From Strigops habroptila (Eukaryota > Chordata > Aves > Psittaciformes > Psittacidae), in NCBI RefSeq assembly GCF_004027225.2, contig NC_044298.2, forward strand, positions 1,117,922-1,181,921: a stretch of DNA of 64,000 nucleotides, written 5' to 3'. A program made the position numbers and the translations under genes. The notes below the pieces were generated by a model that was not told the origin of the DNA, searched no databases, and was given only the letters and a program-made list of their open reading frames with translations. Position 1 is the first letter of the stretch; each line of letters starts with the position of its first letter. Below, piece by piece: positions 54,224 through 64,000 of the stretch.

Positions 54224-54919
54224 CTATTTTATCTTCTGGGCTGGCACTTTGCAGACTTGCTTTTGCTGCTGGCTTGGGATGCACTTTGCCACGGGCATGC
54301 AGGCTTGCTGCACTGGAGAGGGATAGGTCTGCACTGGGCGACACTGGGTGATGCACTGCGTTGGCTTGCTGTAGCATGGCTTCCCACCTTGGTATCCTGA
54401 CCCATGGCATGTCTCGGAGCAGACCGACCTCCCATAGCTCTGGCATCCTCCTGATGACCCATAGCTGTATGTGGGCCTCCTGACGCAGCTTGAACCACCT
54501 CCATGGCATGAACCTGAGGATCCATGACATCTCTCAGAGCAGACGGACCTCCCATAGCCCTGCCATCCACCTGACGACCCATGGCATCTCTCGGAGCAGA
54601 CTGACCTTCCGTAGCTCTGGCATCCCCCTGATGACCCATAGCTGCACGTGGGTCTCCTGACACAGCTTGAACCACCTCCGTGGCAGGAATCAGCCACAGC
54701 ATAGCCGCGGCACCTTTCAGAGCAGACTGGCTGCCGATAGCCATAGTGGCGGTAGTTGTGCCCTCTCATCCCTTCAACCCCTTCACCTTCGCACCCCGAG
54801 CAGCAAGTGTTGTAGCCGTAGCGGAAGGGTGTGCGCCGCGTGTCCAGCCAGGACCCTGAGGGGTCGTACCAGGTTGAGTTCAAGTTGAAGTATGATTCTC
54901 TTCCAGAAGAGTATATCAT
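54224..54919 (-). CDS. EDWM: EDWM-like protein (WYDP motif)
   Basis: Cornification protein of the sauropsid EDC recognised by the WYDP motif (residues 17-20, in LNSTWYDPSGSW). 231 residues, all in exon 2, which opens at 54940 after TGTTTTTCAG. The N-terminal 60 residues carry Tyr and charged residues. The middle (about residues 66-185) is a tandem array rich in Gly, Ser, Cys and Arg with the repeated strings GRSVCSERCHGSSG, SYGSSGGCQSYGRSVCSE and CHGGGSSCVRRPT. The C-terminus has Pro, Gln and Cys and ends QVCKVPAQKIK, like the KMK end of the loricrins. Likely cross-linked through Gln/Lys and disulfides. No frame break seen. Confidence 0.88.
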   Translation of the reverse strand: MIYSSGRESYFNLNSTWYDPSGSWLDTRRTPFRYGYNTCCSGCEGEGVEGMRGHNYRHYGYRQPVCSERCRGYAVADSCHGGGSSCVRRPTCSYGSSGGCQSYGRSVCSERCHGSSGGWQGYGRSVCSERCHGSSGSCHGGGSSCVRRPTYSYGSSGGCQSYGRSVCSETCHGSGYQGGKPCYSKPTQCITQCRPVQTYPSPVQQACMPVAKCIPSQQQKQVCKVPAQKIK

Positions 54920-55343
54920 GTTTGAGTCGTAGGGGAAAACCTGAAAAACACAGAGTCAGGTAAGTTTGCATTTCCATCTGTTCTCTTTCCATTTTATTTG
55001 CCATAAAGCTGGTTTAGTAAGCAATGCACAGGTCAACCTCGCTTATCCTGAAAGCCGGGATCTAAAGGAAGTTCTTGCAGTTGCCCAGTACTGTTAACAT
55101 CATGTCCAAACTCACTTTCTGACCTTACCCTTCAAGAACAGAAACAACCATAACACATTGCAGCATTTAGTGGCATTGCTGCAGATCCCATGCTCAAGTC
55201 CCTCAATAGCTTCTTTCTTGGCTTAGCCCATTGTCCTCTAGCCCTTGTGGTCTGAAGGACAGGGCAAGCATGCCAGGTCTGTGACCTCCTGAATCCAGAC
55301 ACCCATCCAAAAATGAACCCAGCTTCTCCGGGATGTGTCTTAC

Positions 55344-55416
55344 CCAATTCACAAGGGGAGGCTGATGCTGACCAGGGGAGCAGATTGTGAGAGGCAAAGG
55401 TTGGAGGCCTTTTATA
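55344..55416 (-). promoter_or_regulatory. EDWM-like TATA promoter and non-coding exon 1
   Basis: TATATAAAA on minus ending the box at 55416-55411 (CTATATAAAAGGCC). Exon 1 runs to 55344 (ends GTGAATTGG) with GTAAGA donor. Confidence 0.8.
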
Positions 55417-57092
55417 TAGTTCCAAGTCTCCCCCCTTGTAAATGAAACACGCTACAAGAACGAGGATTAAATGATTTATTGACAAAACACCTCCTCCATT
55501 TGGATGCTGTTCCCAGCACCTGGCATGTTCTGCTTGACTCATGATTCCTGATAAGCATCTCTTAATTATAATTATATATATTATACAACAGTTACCGAGT
55601 AGTGCACATAAAGGATTAATATCATGTAAGCCACCCATCAGCTATGTGAAGCAGGTAATAACGTACTTATTCACCATCTCCAGAGGACCAGGACACTGAC
55701 TGAAGGCTGATGAGTGACCTGTGAGTCAGAAGCTGTGATGTGGACAATGCTAATGTCCTGGCCTTCCCCTTCTGCTACTACCCATGAGGAGCATTTCCAA
55801 GTGCCTGAAGCACAGACAGGTGATTGGGAAGAGCCAGTTCAGAGTCACCAAGAACAAATCGTGCTGATGGGTTTCAGTGATGAAGATGTTGGCTCTGTGG
55901 ATGGTGGAGCGCGATTGATGATGCTGCCTCAAATTCTGCAAGGCTATTGGCACAGTCACCCACGACACCCTTGTAGTTAAGCTGTTGGACGTGTGGACTG
56001 GATGGGTAAACTAAACAGTGGATGACTGGAGCTGTGTATCATCTTCATCAATGCCCTGGATAATGGGGTGGATTTGGCTAATCCAGATGACATCAAATTG
56101 GGGTGAGCGGCTGAAATTGCTGGAGCATGGGACATGGACTGGCTGGAAAAGTTCACATCCCAGCTAGCTGGGATGGACTAAATGGGGTGGGGTGGCTGGC
56201 AAAAAGGACCTTGGAAGGAAAGATGGATCAAAGCTGACCTGGTGTGAGGGCTGTGCTGGCCTTTGGACTGTGGGCTCTGATCACCCCTTTGGGCACTGCA
56301 CTGGGTCTGTGCTCGGGAACTGGCTTCAGTGAGAAGAAGCTGGGAAGAAAATAGCCGATGAAATAAGGGATTTCTGAAGCTAAAGTTCATATGTAAGTGG
56401 TTTTATTTGTTTGGTTAAAATTAGAGAAAAATTAAATTATTGTGGTTTTCTGCATCAAGAAAACAAGAATTAATTTCTCTTTTCCTTCTGGTTTTCCTTG
56501 GTGGTTGCTAGCGGCTTTTTGGGCACACTTGGGCAATACAAAGAGACACCAAAATGTGTTTTAATGCACTAGTGGAAGGTTTTTCTGGCAACGTGAGAGA
56601 GAAACAGCATGTTACAATCGTGCATTTGGGTGCTGCCGGGGAAGAGCCTGGCCCGCACCTTCCTGCATGGAGTGAAAAGGCATTCCTGGCATGCACAGAC
56701 ACACCTCACGTGCTGGAGCACACCCTTATTATCATGATTAACATTTATATGATGGATGGCCTCCCTGTGCAGTGTTACTATCTAGTCAATGATGGCATAC
56801 ATTAGAGAGCAAACAGTTTGTACCTAGACCTGGACCATAGTGAAGTTCATCCATTGGTTGTCTGGTGAGTAACCACAGTGGAGAGGATTTTACAGCACAC
56901 GGGTGGAGGTCAGTGTGATCAAACTGCTATAGCCAGAGCTGAAATCCTCATGAGTAAACTCTCGTTTTGTTTTTAAAGGTACAAGTTTCCTCATGAGAAC
57001 TTTAATGACTTTCAGCATCTTCTCATTGTAATGTTGGTCATGTTTCTAGGGTTAAAAATAAAGGAACCAAGTGTCAGCTAAATTTTTTCCAC
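55417..57092. other. Intergenic EDWM-like to Pro/Cys-rich gene
   Basis: About 1.7 kb, with one old LINE fragment (55825-56130). Nothing else recognised. Confidence 0.6.
55825..56130 (+). mobile_element. Old CR1-type LINE reverse-transcriptase fragment
   Basis: Broken plus-strand remnant of the LINE ORF2. Recognisable words are the DNA for TKNKSC, for the GHSHPRHP-type stretch where CR1 has FDTVPHHIL, and IFINALDNGVDLANPDDIKL where CR1 has FINDLDDG...FADDTKL. Heavily decayed, so clearly older than the 3' tail copies elsewhere. Confidence 0.6.
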
Positions 57093-57098
57093 TTTATT
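57093..57098 (-). terminator. Candidate polyadenylation signal of Pro/Cys-rich gene
   Basis: AATAAA on minus, about 480 bases past the stop. Confidence 0.55.
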
Positions 57099-57577
57099 CT
57101 TGAATATACAGAGGAGAAAATAAAATCTCAGGAGTCCTTAATGCTCCTGCAAACACAGTGGGTACTGTTTTCCCAGTATAGTCCTGTCTCTGTTTTCAAA
57201 ATCACAGAGCCCATGAGAGCAGGTGAATCCATTTCAGGCTGTTTCCCCATCCTTCCTCTGGCTTTTTCCATTCTGTTTCTCCAACCCCATGCTGCTCACC
57301 TTCTCAGAAGAGGGGAGAAATGGCTGCTCTACCCCGAGGAAGAGCAAAGTGGGGCTGGATGATTAAAACCTATTCCTTGGCATGGAGGACCCTGGGAATT
57401 TAAAGTGTCAGTGCTGGGGTCAAGCAGGGTACTGCGGGCCCTGAATCCAGTGTGCAAAGAACAGCAAGGAGCCATCAGCCACCGCTTTTGTGCTGAAAGC
57501 AGATGTGAGAACATTGATGAGGTGAGGATTGGAGCACTCTCCCCACTGAGCACATGACAAGGAGGGGTCCCAGCACC

Positions 57578-58162
57578 TCATTTCTTCTGCAGACAGGGTG
57601 GCAACAGAGTGACCTTCTTTTGCTGGTGCTGGCTGGGGTGCAGAGGCAGGGGCACAGCATCTGGGCGGCAGCGCTGGACCGGGGGGCAGTAGCACGGTGT
57701 GCAGGGGCAACGATGCTGCGGTGGCAGGGGATGCAGTATCACGGGGGGACGAGCATCCTCCACTGGGCATTGGTCCACTCTCCTCCGGGGCTTGCCGCAG
57801 CATCCCGGCTCCTCGCAGTGCAGTGGTGGCCGGTACTGCTGCAGCGGCCGGCGGTGGATCTTTACGGGTGGGGGGCAGACGGGCTGCACATGGTTCACCT
57901 CCACCCGCCGCCGGGGCTTGCTGCAGCTCTGCTGTGGTGGGTAGTAGCTCTGCGGTGGGCATGGCTCCATGGGCTGACAGCTCTGTGGCTCGCTCTGGCA
58001 GGACCCCTCAATGTCGCGGCTCAGGCTGCCAGAGTCATGGCAAGGGGGTAGGTTTGTGGTGCCCATGGGGCTTTCATGGCAGCACCCTGTCCAGCCCTTC
58101 TCACCAGAGACCGAGCTGTCGTGGTACAAGTCCTGGTTGCTGTCTCCTTTATGGTACTGCAT
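57578..58162 (-). CDS. Proline/cysteine-rich EDC protein
   Basis: 194 residues from the ATG at 58162 (MQYHKGDSNQDLYHD); an upstream in-frame ATG at 58213 lies before the TTTCCCAG acceptor (58197) and was not used. The first 60 residues are polar (Ser, Asp, His). From about residue 60 the protein is rich in Pro, Cys, Gln and basic residues: CQPMEPCPPQSYYPPQQSC, then two related blocks SKPRRRVEVN and GKPRRRVDQC each followed by Pro/Cys text, and the end HPSQHQQKKVTLLPPCLQKK. The composition is like SPRR and KPRP proteins of mammals and the EDP/EDPQ group of birds, but I cannot name the orthologue. Gln and Lys at the end suggest transglutaminase cross-linking. Confidence 0.85.
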   Translation of the reverse strand: MQYHKGDSNQDLYHDSSVSGEKGWTGCCHESPMGTTNLPPCHDSGSLSRDIEGSCQSEPQSCQPMEPCPPQSYYPPQQSCSKPRRRVEVNHVQPVCPPPVKIHRRPLQQYRPPLHCEEPGCCGKPRRRVDQCPVEDARPPVILHPLPPQHRCPCTPCYCPPVQRCRPDAVPLPLHPSQHQQKKVTLLPPCLQKK

Positions 58163-58292
58163 CTTGTGTTCAGGGAAGCCCTTGGGGATAAATAGCCTGG
58201 GAAAAAGCAACAAAACTCACCGACTTCCTTTTCTTTTCCTGTTTCTATGAATAAAATGAAGAATCCAAATGAACTGAGAGAATCCAACTCAC

Positions 58293-58361
58293 CCTGTGAC
58301 CGGGGATAGATGGGCTGAGCAGAAAGTCTGAGTCCTGAGGACAGGGCTGAAAGCTTTTATA
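58293..58361 (-). promoter_or_regulatory. TATA promoter and exon 1 of Pro/Cys-rich gene
   Basis: TATAAA on minus at 58361-58356 (CACATATAAAAGC). Non-coding exon 1 to 58293 (ends CGGTCACAGG) with GTGAGT donor. Confidence 0.8.
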
Positions 58362-60148
58362 TGTGGCCAAGCTCTCTTGGAAATGAGGCATGCCCTGGGA
58401 ATTAATAGCTGAGCAGTGAGTGCCACTTCTGTGTGGATATTTTTTCTGGCACTTACTATTGGATTAATCAGCCGCAATTAGCATCTCCCTTGACGGAACG
58501 TCAGCTTTGCTCTTTGCATATGCAGAGGCCATTATCTAATTAGTTCTCTCATCGGTCATGTTCAAATACGCTGTTACCTAAGGTTAGTCAGATGGGATCC
58601 TGGCATCAGGATACCTGGAATACCGTGATGCTGAGTGATGTGCCCGAAAGCAGTCTCTCGTGGCAGTGGGAAAGCCACAAAAAGGCCCAGGAGTTCTGGT
58701 GTCCAGTCCCATGTCCAGGCACCCAGCAGCTCATGCCTTGAAACAAGGCTTTGCAGATAGGGCAAGGTGGGACCTTGTTTGTTAGAGAAGGTCTGTGATC
58801 TGTGGATATGATGCTCATCCCCTTCCAGAGCATAATAAAACCTGACATGAGAGATGGTGGAGAAATTGAGGGTGGCATCAGGACCATGTTGAAAAGCAGA
58901 TATTGTTGCCCTGTGTGGGGTACGGATGACTGGAAGACGTGAGCTCTGACTACAGGATCCCTATGGACACCATATTCCCCCATTTAAATGAATTCATTCC
59001 CTTCCAAGCGACGAGCACCTCCACCAAGTGAGTGGGTACAACAACGAAAGCCCTTTTATGCTCTGCAAACCTGGAACAAGGACCTCATGAAACAGCCATT
59101 TCAGGCTTTGTCAAGCACCATATCCACCTTTCCGAGTTCTGCTTGAACTCATCTTCTGTGTAGCTGCTCCACTTTGCATTTCTGTGGATGGTCAAGGCAT
59201 TTTTTAAGTACCAGCCCCAGGGCTGTCAGTGCAAAAGGTATTTCCATGTGCACACTCCATGGTAGAGCCTCCGTAGGAGGTGTTCAGGGCTTGGTCCAGT
59301 GGTGTTTGGGTTTGAATCACCGAGCAAAGCATGTGCAGAATTCAGGGTGTGACTCCGAGTTGCATGCTTGGACTTTGCTACCACAGAGATAATTTATTCC
59401 TTAGCGACAGGAAAAGTGCCATTGCCTTGCAGGAAGCCATGGGACTTGTGTGGAAGGATGGTATCTGTTAAGGCCCAACAGGGATTTTAGATTTATTACC
59501 CATTACTGCAGTCCCAAGACTGTGCTGTTTGGGGATTTTTTATGTTGGAAGAGGCGTTTTGGAGTCACTTCCCTTCCTGAGGGTTTTACAAAGCAGGAAG
59601 TGCAAATATTTAAATTCTTGTCTCTTAAAATTTGCCACATTTGAATAGAATTCCAGGTGAAATTTGATAGTATTTCTGAATCCCTCAGGCTACACTTATA
59701 TCTCCACATCTTTCAATAACTACTTCCCTGCACTATGCAGACCATGCTTGGTGCTGTAGTTTATCTTACAGAGAAGGTATCAAACCTTTTAAAAAGCTCA
59801 TCAAATTCACTAATGGAAAGATTTCCGTTAACAAAAGAGACCTTTAGCTTGAGGACCATACAGATGCTTCTATTGCAAACTGTAAAACTCCAAAGGTAGC
59901 ATGGAGCTGCATGGCCAAGAGGATACTCCTATAGCTTAGATAATGTATTGACACTAGCAAGAACTATGATGAAAGACTGACCCAAGAAGTTTACTATGTA
60001 AGCTGGGGTGCTGTCATCAGTAACATGACAAATAGCTGTAAAATTCATTTTATTCCAAAACTACGTCCCAGATCAGAGTTAGAGTTTAAAAGAAAAAGAC
60101 AAATGAATAAACATGTACCAAGAGTTTGCAGCGTTATAACTTACAAAT
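58362..60148. other. Intergenic Pro/Cys-rich to CC-repeat gene
   Basis: About 1.8 kb, more AT-rich than the left half of the window. No gene or recognised repeat. Confidence 0.6.
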
Positions 60149-60154
60149 TTTATT
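60149..60154 (-). terminator. CC-repeat gene polyadenylation signal
   Basis: AATAAA on minus, about 310 bases past the stop. Confidence 0.7.
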
Positions 60155-60461
60155 GTCTTTTATAAGTAATTGGAGATTAAGCAAGAAAAGGGAATACGAT
60201 ACATCAACAGCATTAAGCATCCCACACACCAAGAGGAAAACGAACAGCAAGACTTGTGCTTACAAACAAAAATGATGATCATCAGTGGATAGCAACTTCA
60301 AAGCACATTTACAAGTGTTTGGTGATTAAAAGCAGGAAAAGGAGAGATGATCTACAGTCTCTAAGCAAAGGAGGAAGAGCATTCAAGACCATATCCATAT
60401 CCAAATGAGCCAGGAGGGAAGCAGCAGCAGCAGAGCGCTGCCTGCCCTTTGCCAGGTGGGT

Positions 60462-60674
60462 TTAGTTTCCACAGCAGCCACCGCTGCCACCGCCGCAGCA
60501 GCCACTGTTATTGCTCACGGTGTAGCAGCAGGCCTGCATGGGCATGCAGCAAGTGGTGGGGTAGCAGCACTGCATGGGCCGGCAGCACATTGGTGTCTTG
60601 CAGCACTTCGGGCTGCTGTAGCAGCACACGGTGTAGTTATTTCCACCGCAGCATCCGCAACCTCCGTTGGGCAT
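60462..60674 (-). CDS. Small CC-repeat EDC protein
   Basis: 70 residues, MPNGGCGCCGGNNYTVCCYS to GGCCGN, stop TAA. It has 19 cysteines (27%): one CGCC and eight CC pairs, four of them spaced exactly six residues apart (24, 30, 36, 42), with Met, Pro, Tyr and Thr between them and a glycine-rich end. The upstream in-frame ATG at 60767 lies before the CTTCCAG acceptor (exon begins 60699), so the start is 60674. It should be a disulfide cross-linker in hard or soft cornified tissue, by analogy with other cysteine-rich EDC and keratin-associated proteins. Unlike its neighbours it lacks a Lys/Gln tail. I do not recognise the orthologue. Confidence 0.85.
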   Translation of the reverse strand: MPNGGCGCCGGNNYTVCCYSSPKCCKTPMCCRPMQCCYPTTCCMPMQACCYTVSNNSGCCGGGSGGCCGN

Positions 60675-60903
60675 GCTGTTGGTAGTCGCGTAGGCAAAGC
60701 TGGAAGGAACAGAGAGAATCTGTCTGTGACTGGGAGCAGGATATTTGGAAATACAGAATTCATTCAAAACTCTGGTTATGCTGAATTGAGAGATTCAATG
60801 AGCTGCAACCAACTCCTGTCTTTTTTGTTTATAATAAATCTTGCTCGTAACTCCTCACTGTGCTTTTCCTGCAATGTAGATGCTCACCTACTCATACCAG
60901 CGC

Positions 60904-61120
60904 ATAGAATCATAGAATAGTTAGGGTTGGAAAGGACCTTAATGTCGTCTAGTTGCAACCCCCCTGCCATGGGCAGGGACACCACGCACTAAACAATGTC
61001 ACCCAACGCTCCGTCCAACGTGGCTTTGAACACTGCCAGGGATGGAGCATTCACAACTTCCTTGGGCAACCTGTTCCGGTGCCTCACCACCCTCACTGTA
61101 AAGAACTTCTTCCTTAGCAA
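60904..61120 (-). mobile_element. CR1 LINE 3' fragment in intron of CC-repeat gene
   Basis: CATAGAATCATAGAATAG, GGGTTGGAAAGGACC, TTGAACACTGCCAGGGATGG, to AAAGAACTTCTTCC. It lies between exon 2 (60699) and exon 1 (61382). Confidence 0.92.
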
Positions 61121-61381
61121 GAACCACACAGCAGAGTGCACACAGTTTTCAGTCTGTGCCTTCCTGAAAAGTTCTTGGTCCCCTGGTTGCGCATGGCCCT
61201 GCTCATTCTCCTGTAGCCTCTCCATCCTTCTAGCTCATCACCATGACTCCTAGTACACAGTTCATAAAAGCCCAACTTCAACATCCCATTCCAGATACCC
61301 TGTCGTAGTTGGATAATGTTATAAGATATCAAAGCATTTTTCTTTTATGAAAGGAAGGAAGAGTTAGATATTCTCACTTAC

Positions 61382-61458
61382 CCTGCTGGAGAGTGAGGAG
61401 AGGTGAATGAAAGAGAAGATGAGTGAATGAAGCAAGCTGGGCCAGGAGACCTTTTATA
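61382..61458 (-). promoter_or_regulatory. TATA promoter and exon 1 of CC-repeat gene
   Basis: TATAAA on minus at 61458-61453 (GGACTATAAAAGGTC). Non-coding exon 1 from about 61428 to 61382 (ends TCCAGCAGG) with GTAAGT donor. Confidence 0.85.
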
Positions 61459-64000
61459 GTCCTAGACACCTTCCTCCTGGAAGTGAGACAGCCATTGGAC
61501 ATTTGAACTTCCCTGTTTACTAACCCAAACCCATACTTTTTAGCTTTACGTGTCTCCTGCTATTTACTCTTTGCCTTATTATTTGTGATCACTACCTTTG
61601 TTTTGCCTCATAATTGTTTAGCCTGAAGATAATCAAAGGGCTGCTATGAATACTAATGAATTTGTCTTCTCTGCAACCTTGCAAGAGAGCCAAAAAATGC
61701 GTCCTCCTATCTGCTTGACAAATGCAGATGGTGACGGCTGAAGATGCTAAGGGACTTACTCAGCAGCGGCTTGGTGCTGAATCAGTGGCAGAGCCGAAAC
61801 TGAATCCCTGGGATTTCGCGCACGTGAGAGGCTGTTTCATTGGAATGGTGTCTGAAACACGTATTTGGAAGATTTCATGAAAATAGATATTTTCCTTCCC
61901 AGTCACAGGACGTGCATATGAGGAGGGAGCGAGAAGACCATGTGTTTGGGATGTGTTGGGAGCCATGGAGTCATGCTGGCTCCCTGGTCACAGTCACCTG
62001 CACGTGACTGCGTGCAAGATCATCTTGCCCTCATGCATGCAAAGAACATCTTTGTGATGCCAAAGCCATCTTTGCCTTTTGGCTTGCCTAAACTTTTGCA
62101 AACCTTTCCAATCTGGTGGGTTTAGGTTTGCATGTGGGCACCTCTAGCACAGAAGTGTTCCAGTTCCTGCTCTGCTTTGCTGGGACTGCTTCCCTAAAAA
62201 CGTGTTCTGGAATTCTGAGTAGAATATTTGCTTCAGAATCTTTTGCATTTCAATGGAAAAGCAAAGGGGCAGCACTGCCTGTGCAAGTGGCAATGCAGGG
62301 AGCCATGGCTCTGAGACCTGGGGCATTGCAAATTAACATGTCCCCCCTGCAACCTCTCCTTGCATCCAGCTGAAATCTCCTTGTGTGCTGGAGTCCTGGC
62401 ACCCAGCAGAACCAGCCTATCCCAGCTCCTCAGCAAGGAGTTGGAGGTTGTGCAGGACTCTCTGTTGCAGGTGGCAAAAGAAGGAGCCCAGCACAGACCA
62501 AGAGGGTGAGAGGAAGGCGGATGTGACAAGCACAGAAAACTGGTTCTAACTGGGGTCATGTAGCTCTGTGGGTGGCAGGGTCTCAGAAGTGATGCAGGAA
62601 GAGACCTGGTTGAGGTGGAACCACTTGCTGGGAGGGAAAGAAAGAGGAAGGTCAAGGTAAGGCAGAGCCTTGGGCAGCTGAGCCAGTGTGGATGAATGCT
62701 TATTTGATGCCAGCCACTGCCTCCAATGCGCTTTGCTGTGAGGCTGAATGCTGGCAGGAACACCGAGGGTATTTGCGTGGAATTCTTTGCATGGCCTACA
62801 ATTGCAGCTCTCATTTGAAGGCCTTGACACATTATCCTGAGAGGAGTGCTGCCTAATGAGATGATGGTGGAGCCTGCCTGGCGAGTTCCCTGTCTGCTGC
62901 CTGACATCCTCTGGGATCCCGGGGATGCTCCCAAGAGGGGTTGTCCTAGATGAGCTGCTACCAGCCCTGAGGATGCTAAGAGAGCCTTGGTTTGCTTTCT
63001 GCACAGTGCAAGGGCGAGCAGATTGCGATTTTAGTGCAGTAAATGCAGCCGGCTACTTCCCAAGCTTTACTGGAATGAGAGCAATTCCTGGAGCGAGATG
63101 CTGGAGAAGCAGCACATGTAATTGCAACTTCTCCAGACAGGGAAGAAGAACATGCATGGTATTTCCTTTCCTCAGAGGTGCCCTCTCAGGATGCATGCTT
63201 GCCCAAGAGAACTGAATAGTTTATAAGGAATTAATGGAGCAGAAGCTAAGGGACACACCTTCACTTGTGCCTCCAGAAGGGAATTTCTCATTGGGAAATC
63301 CTGAAACTGCAAGAAGAAGTGGTGGTTTAGATGGGCATTTCCCACCCATGATAGTTGTGTCCAGCCATTCGTGTAACCTTGGGATTTGAATGGTGTTTGG
63401 CGAGTGGTCTGTGGATCTTAAGGCAAAGAAGGGACTGATGTGGGATGGAAACAGAGTCAGTAAAGGGCATTAGACACAGAATGAAGACTGTGGTACAGAT
63501 CTTGTGTGCTCTTTAGGCACAACCCTTACTGACCCAGCCCCTCCCTGAAGACAATGGAGGTTTCTCACCATTTTTCTAATGCTTCAACTCAATATCTGGT
63601 AACCCAGACATTTTAGCAGAGGTAGGACCTCCACCTCATAAATTTATAGGGATTGTCTGTAGGTTCAACCACCTGGTTGAAACAGATGAACTTTTCTAGC
63701 TGAAATGTGCCTGTGTCAAACTATTTCAGAAGGAATTTACTTTATTTACAAGTTTATGTATTATGTTCTTCCCACTTCTTTGTAGTCTTATAGAGAGAGG
63801 AGAAATATTGTTCATAAAGATGTCAGACACTCAGCTTGTGTTTGAATAGACTCATGCAGAAGCTCAGAACGGCACCAGGGATGCATTGGTTTTCTTTGTG
63901 TAGACAAACCCCCTTACTTAGCATCTTTAAGACAGGAGCATCCCAACACTGGGAAAAAGAGCAAAGAAAAGGTGATAGGTGCAGTGCTGCACTCTGGGTT
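61459..64000. other. Right-hand end without a supported gene
   Basis: About 2.5 kb. Open frames of up to 233 codons on the minus strand (62233-62934) have mixed composition with no EDC ends, TATA box or splice signals, so I do not call them. No CR1 recognised. Confidence 0.55.

Noticed and set aside
54229-54744. 171-codon minus frame over the EDWM-like gene
   Set aside because: Alternative frame of the same repeat array; the WYDP frame has the correct start and the QKIK end.
57554-58051. Plus frames of 165 codons opposite the Pro/Cys-rich gene
   Set aside because: Antisense shadow; no TATA box, splice sites or EDC ends on the plus strand.
62233-62934. 233-codon minus frame near the right edge
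   Set aside because: No likeness to any EDC or S100 protein, no TATA or splice signals, composition like random sequence.

Overview
This window is bird DNA. The evidence is the dense scatter of CR1 LINE 3' ends (at least 22 recognisable copies on both strands), short compact introns, GC-rich sequence of microchromosome type, and genes found only in sauropsid or avian epidermal differentiation complexes (glycine/cysteine/histidine loricrins, an EDKM-like and an EDWM-like gene). The species cannot be named from sequence alone.

The left half (about 1-31 kb) is an S100 cluster. On the plus strand it runs S100A13 (3' part only, cut by the window edge), S100A14, S100A16, an orphan S100 last exon, two tandem S100A4-type genes, a dead S100A6 remnant, and two calgranulin-type S100 genes, one with a histidine-rich tail. 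The MRP-126/S100A9-type gene follows on the minus strand. Each intact S100 gene has the classic layout: where a promoter can be seen there is a TATA box and a short non-coding first exon, then a coding exon with the pseudo-EF hand and a last exon with the canonical EF hand, joined in phase 0. S100A14 has an extra small coding exon, and MRP-126 carries its start codon in exon 1.

The right half (about 39-61.4 kb) is the start of the epidermal differentiation complex. It begins with an EDKM-like gene (plus strand) that still has S100-like exon structure. Then come, all on the minus strand, three loricrin genes, an EDWM-like gene with a WYDP motif, a proline/cysteine-rich gene and a 70-residue CC-repeat gene. 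Apart from EDKM these are simple EDC genes: a TATA box with TATAAAA core, one short non-coding exon, one intron, and the whole coding region in exon 2. Glutamine and lysine residues near the ends of several of the proteins fit transglutaminase cross-linking into the cornified envelope.

Between the halves, 31-39 kb holds CR1 copies, AT-rich repeats and one isolated CpG-rich block with no assigned gene. The last 2.5 kb has no gene I can support. The most interesting points are: the two-exon EDKM gene with a vestigial second EF-hand segment (a possible S100-to-EDC link); a GC-AG first intron in MRP-126; S100A6 and S100A2/A3-position relics that show local gene loss beside S100A4 duplication; a coding minisatellite that builds a metal-binding tail; and a cluster of strong palindromes downstream of EDKM and LOR1.
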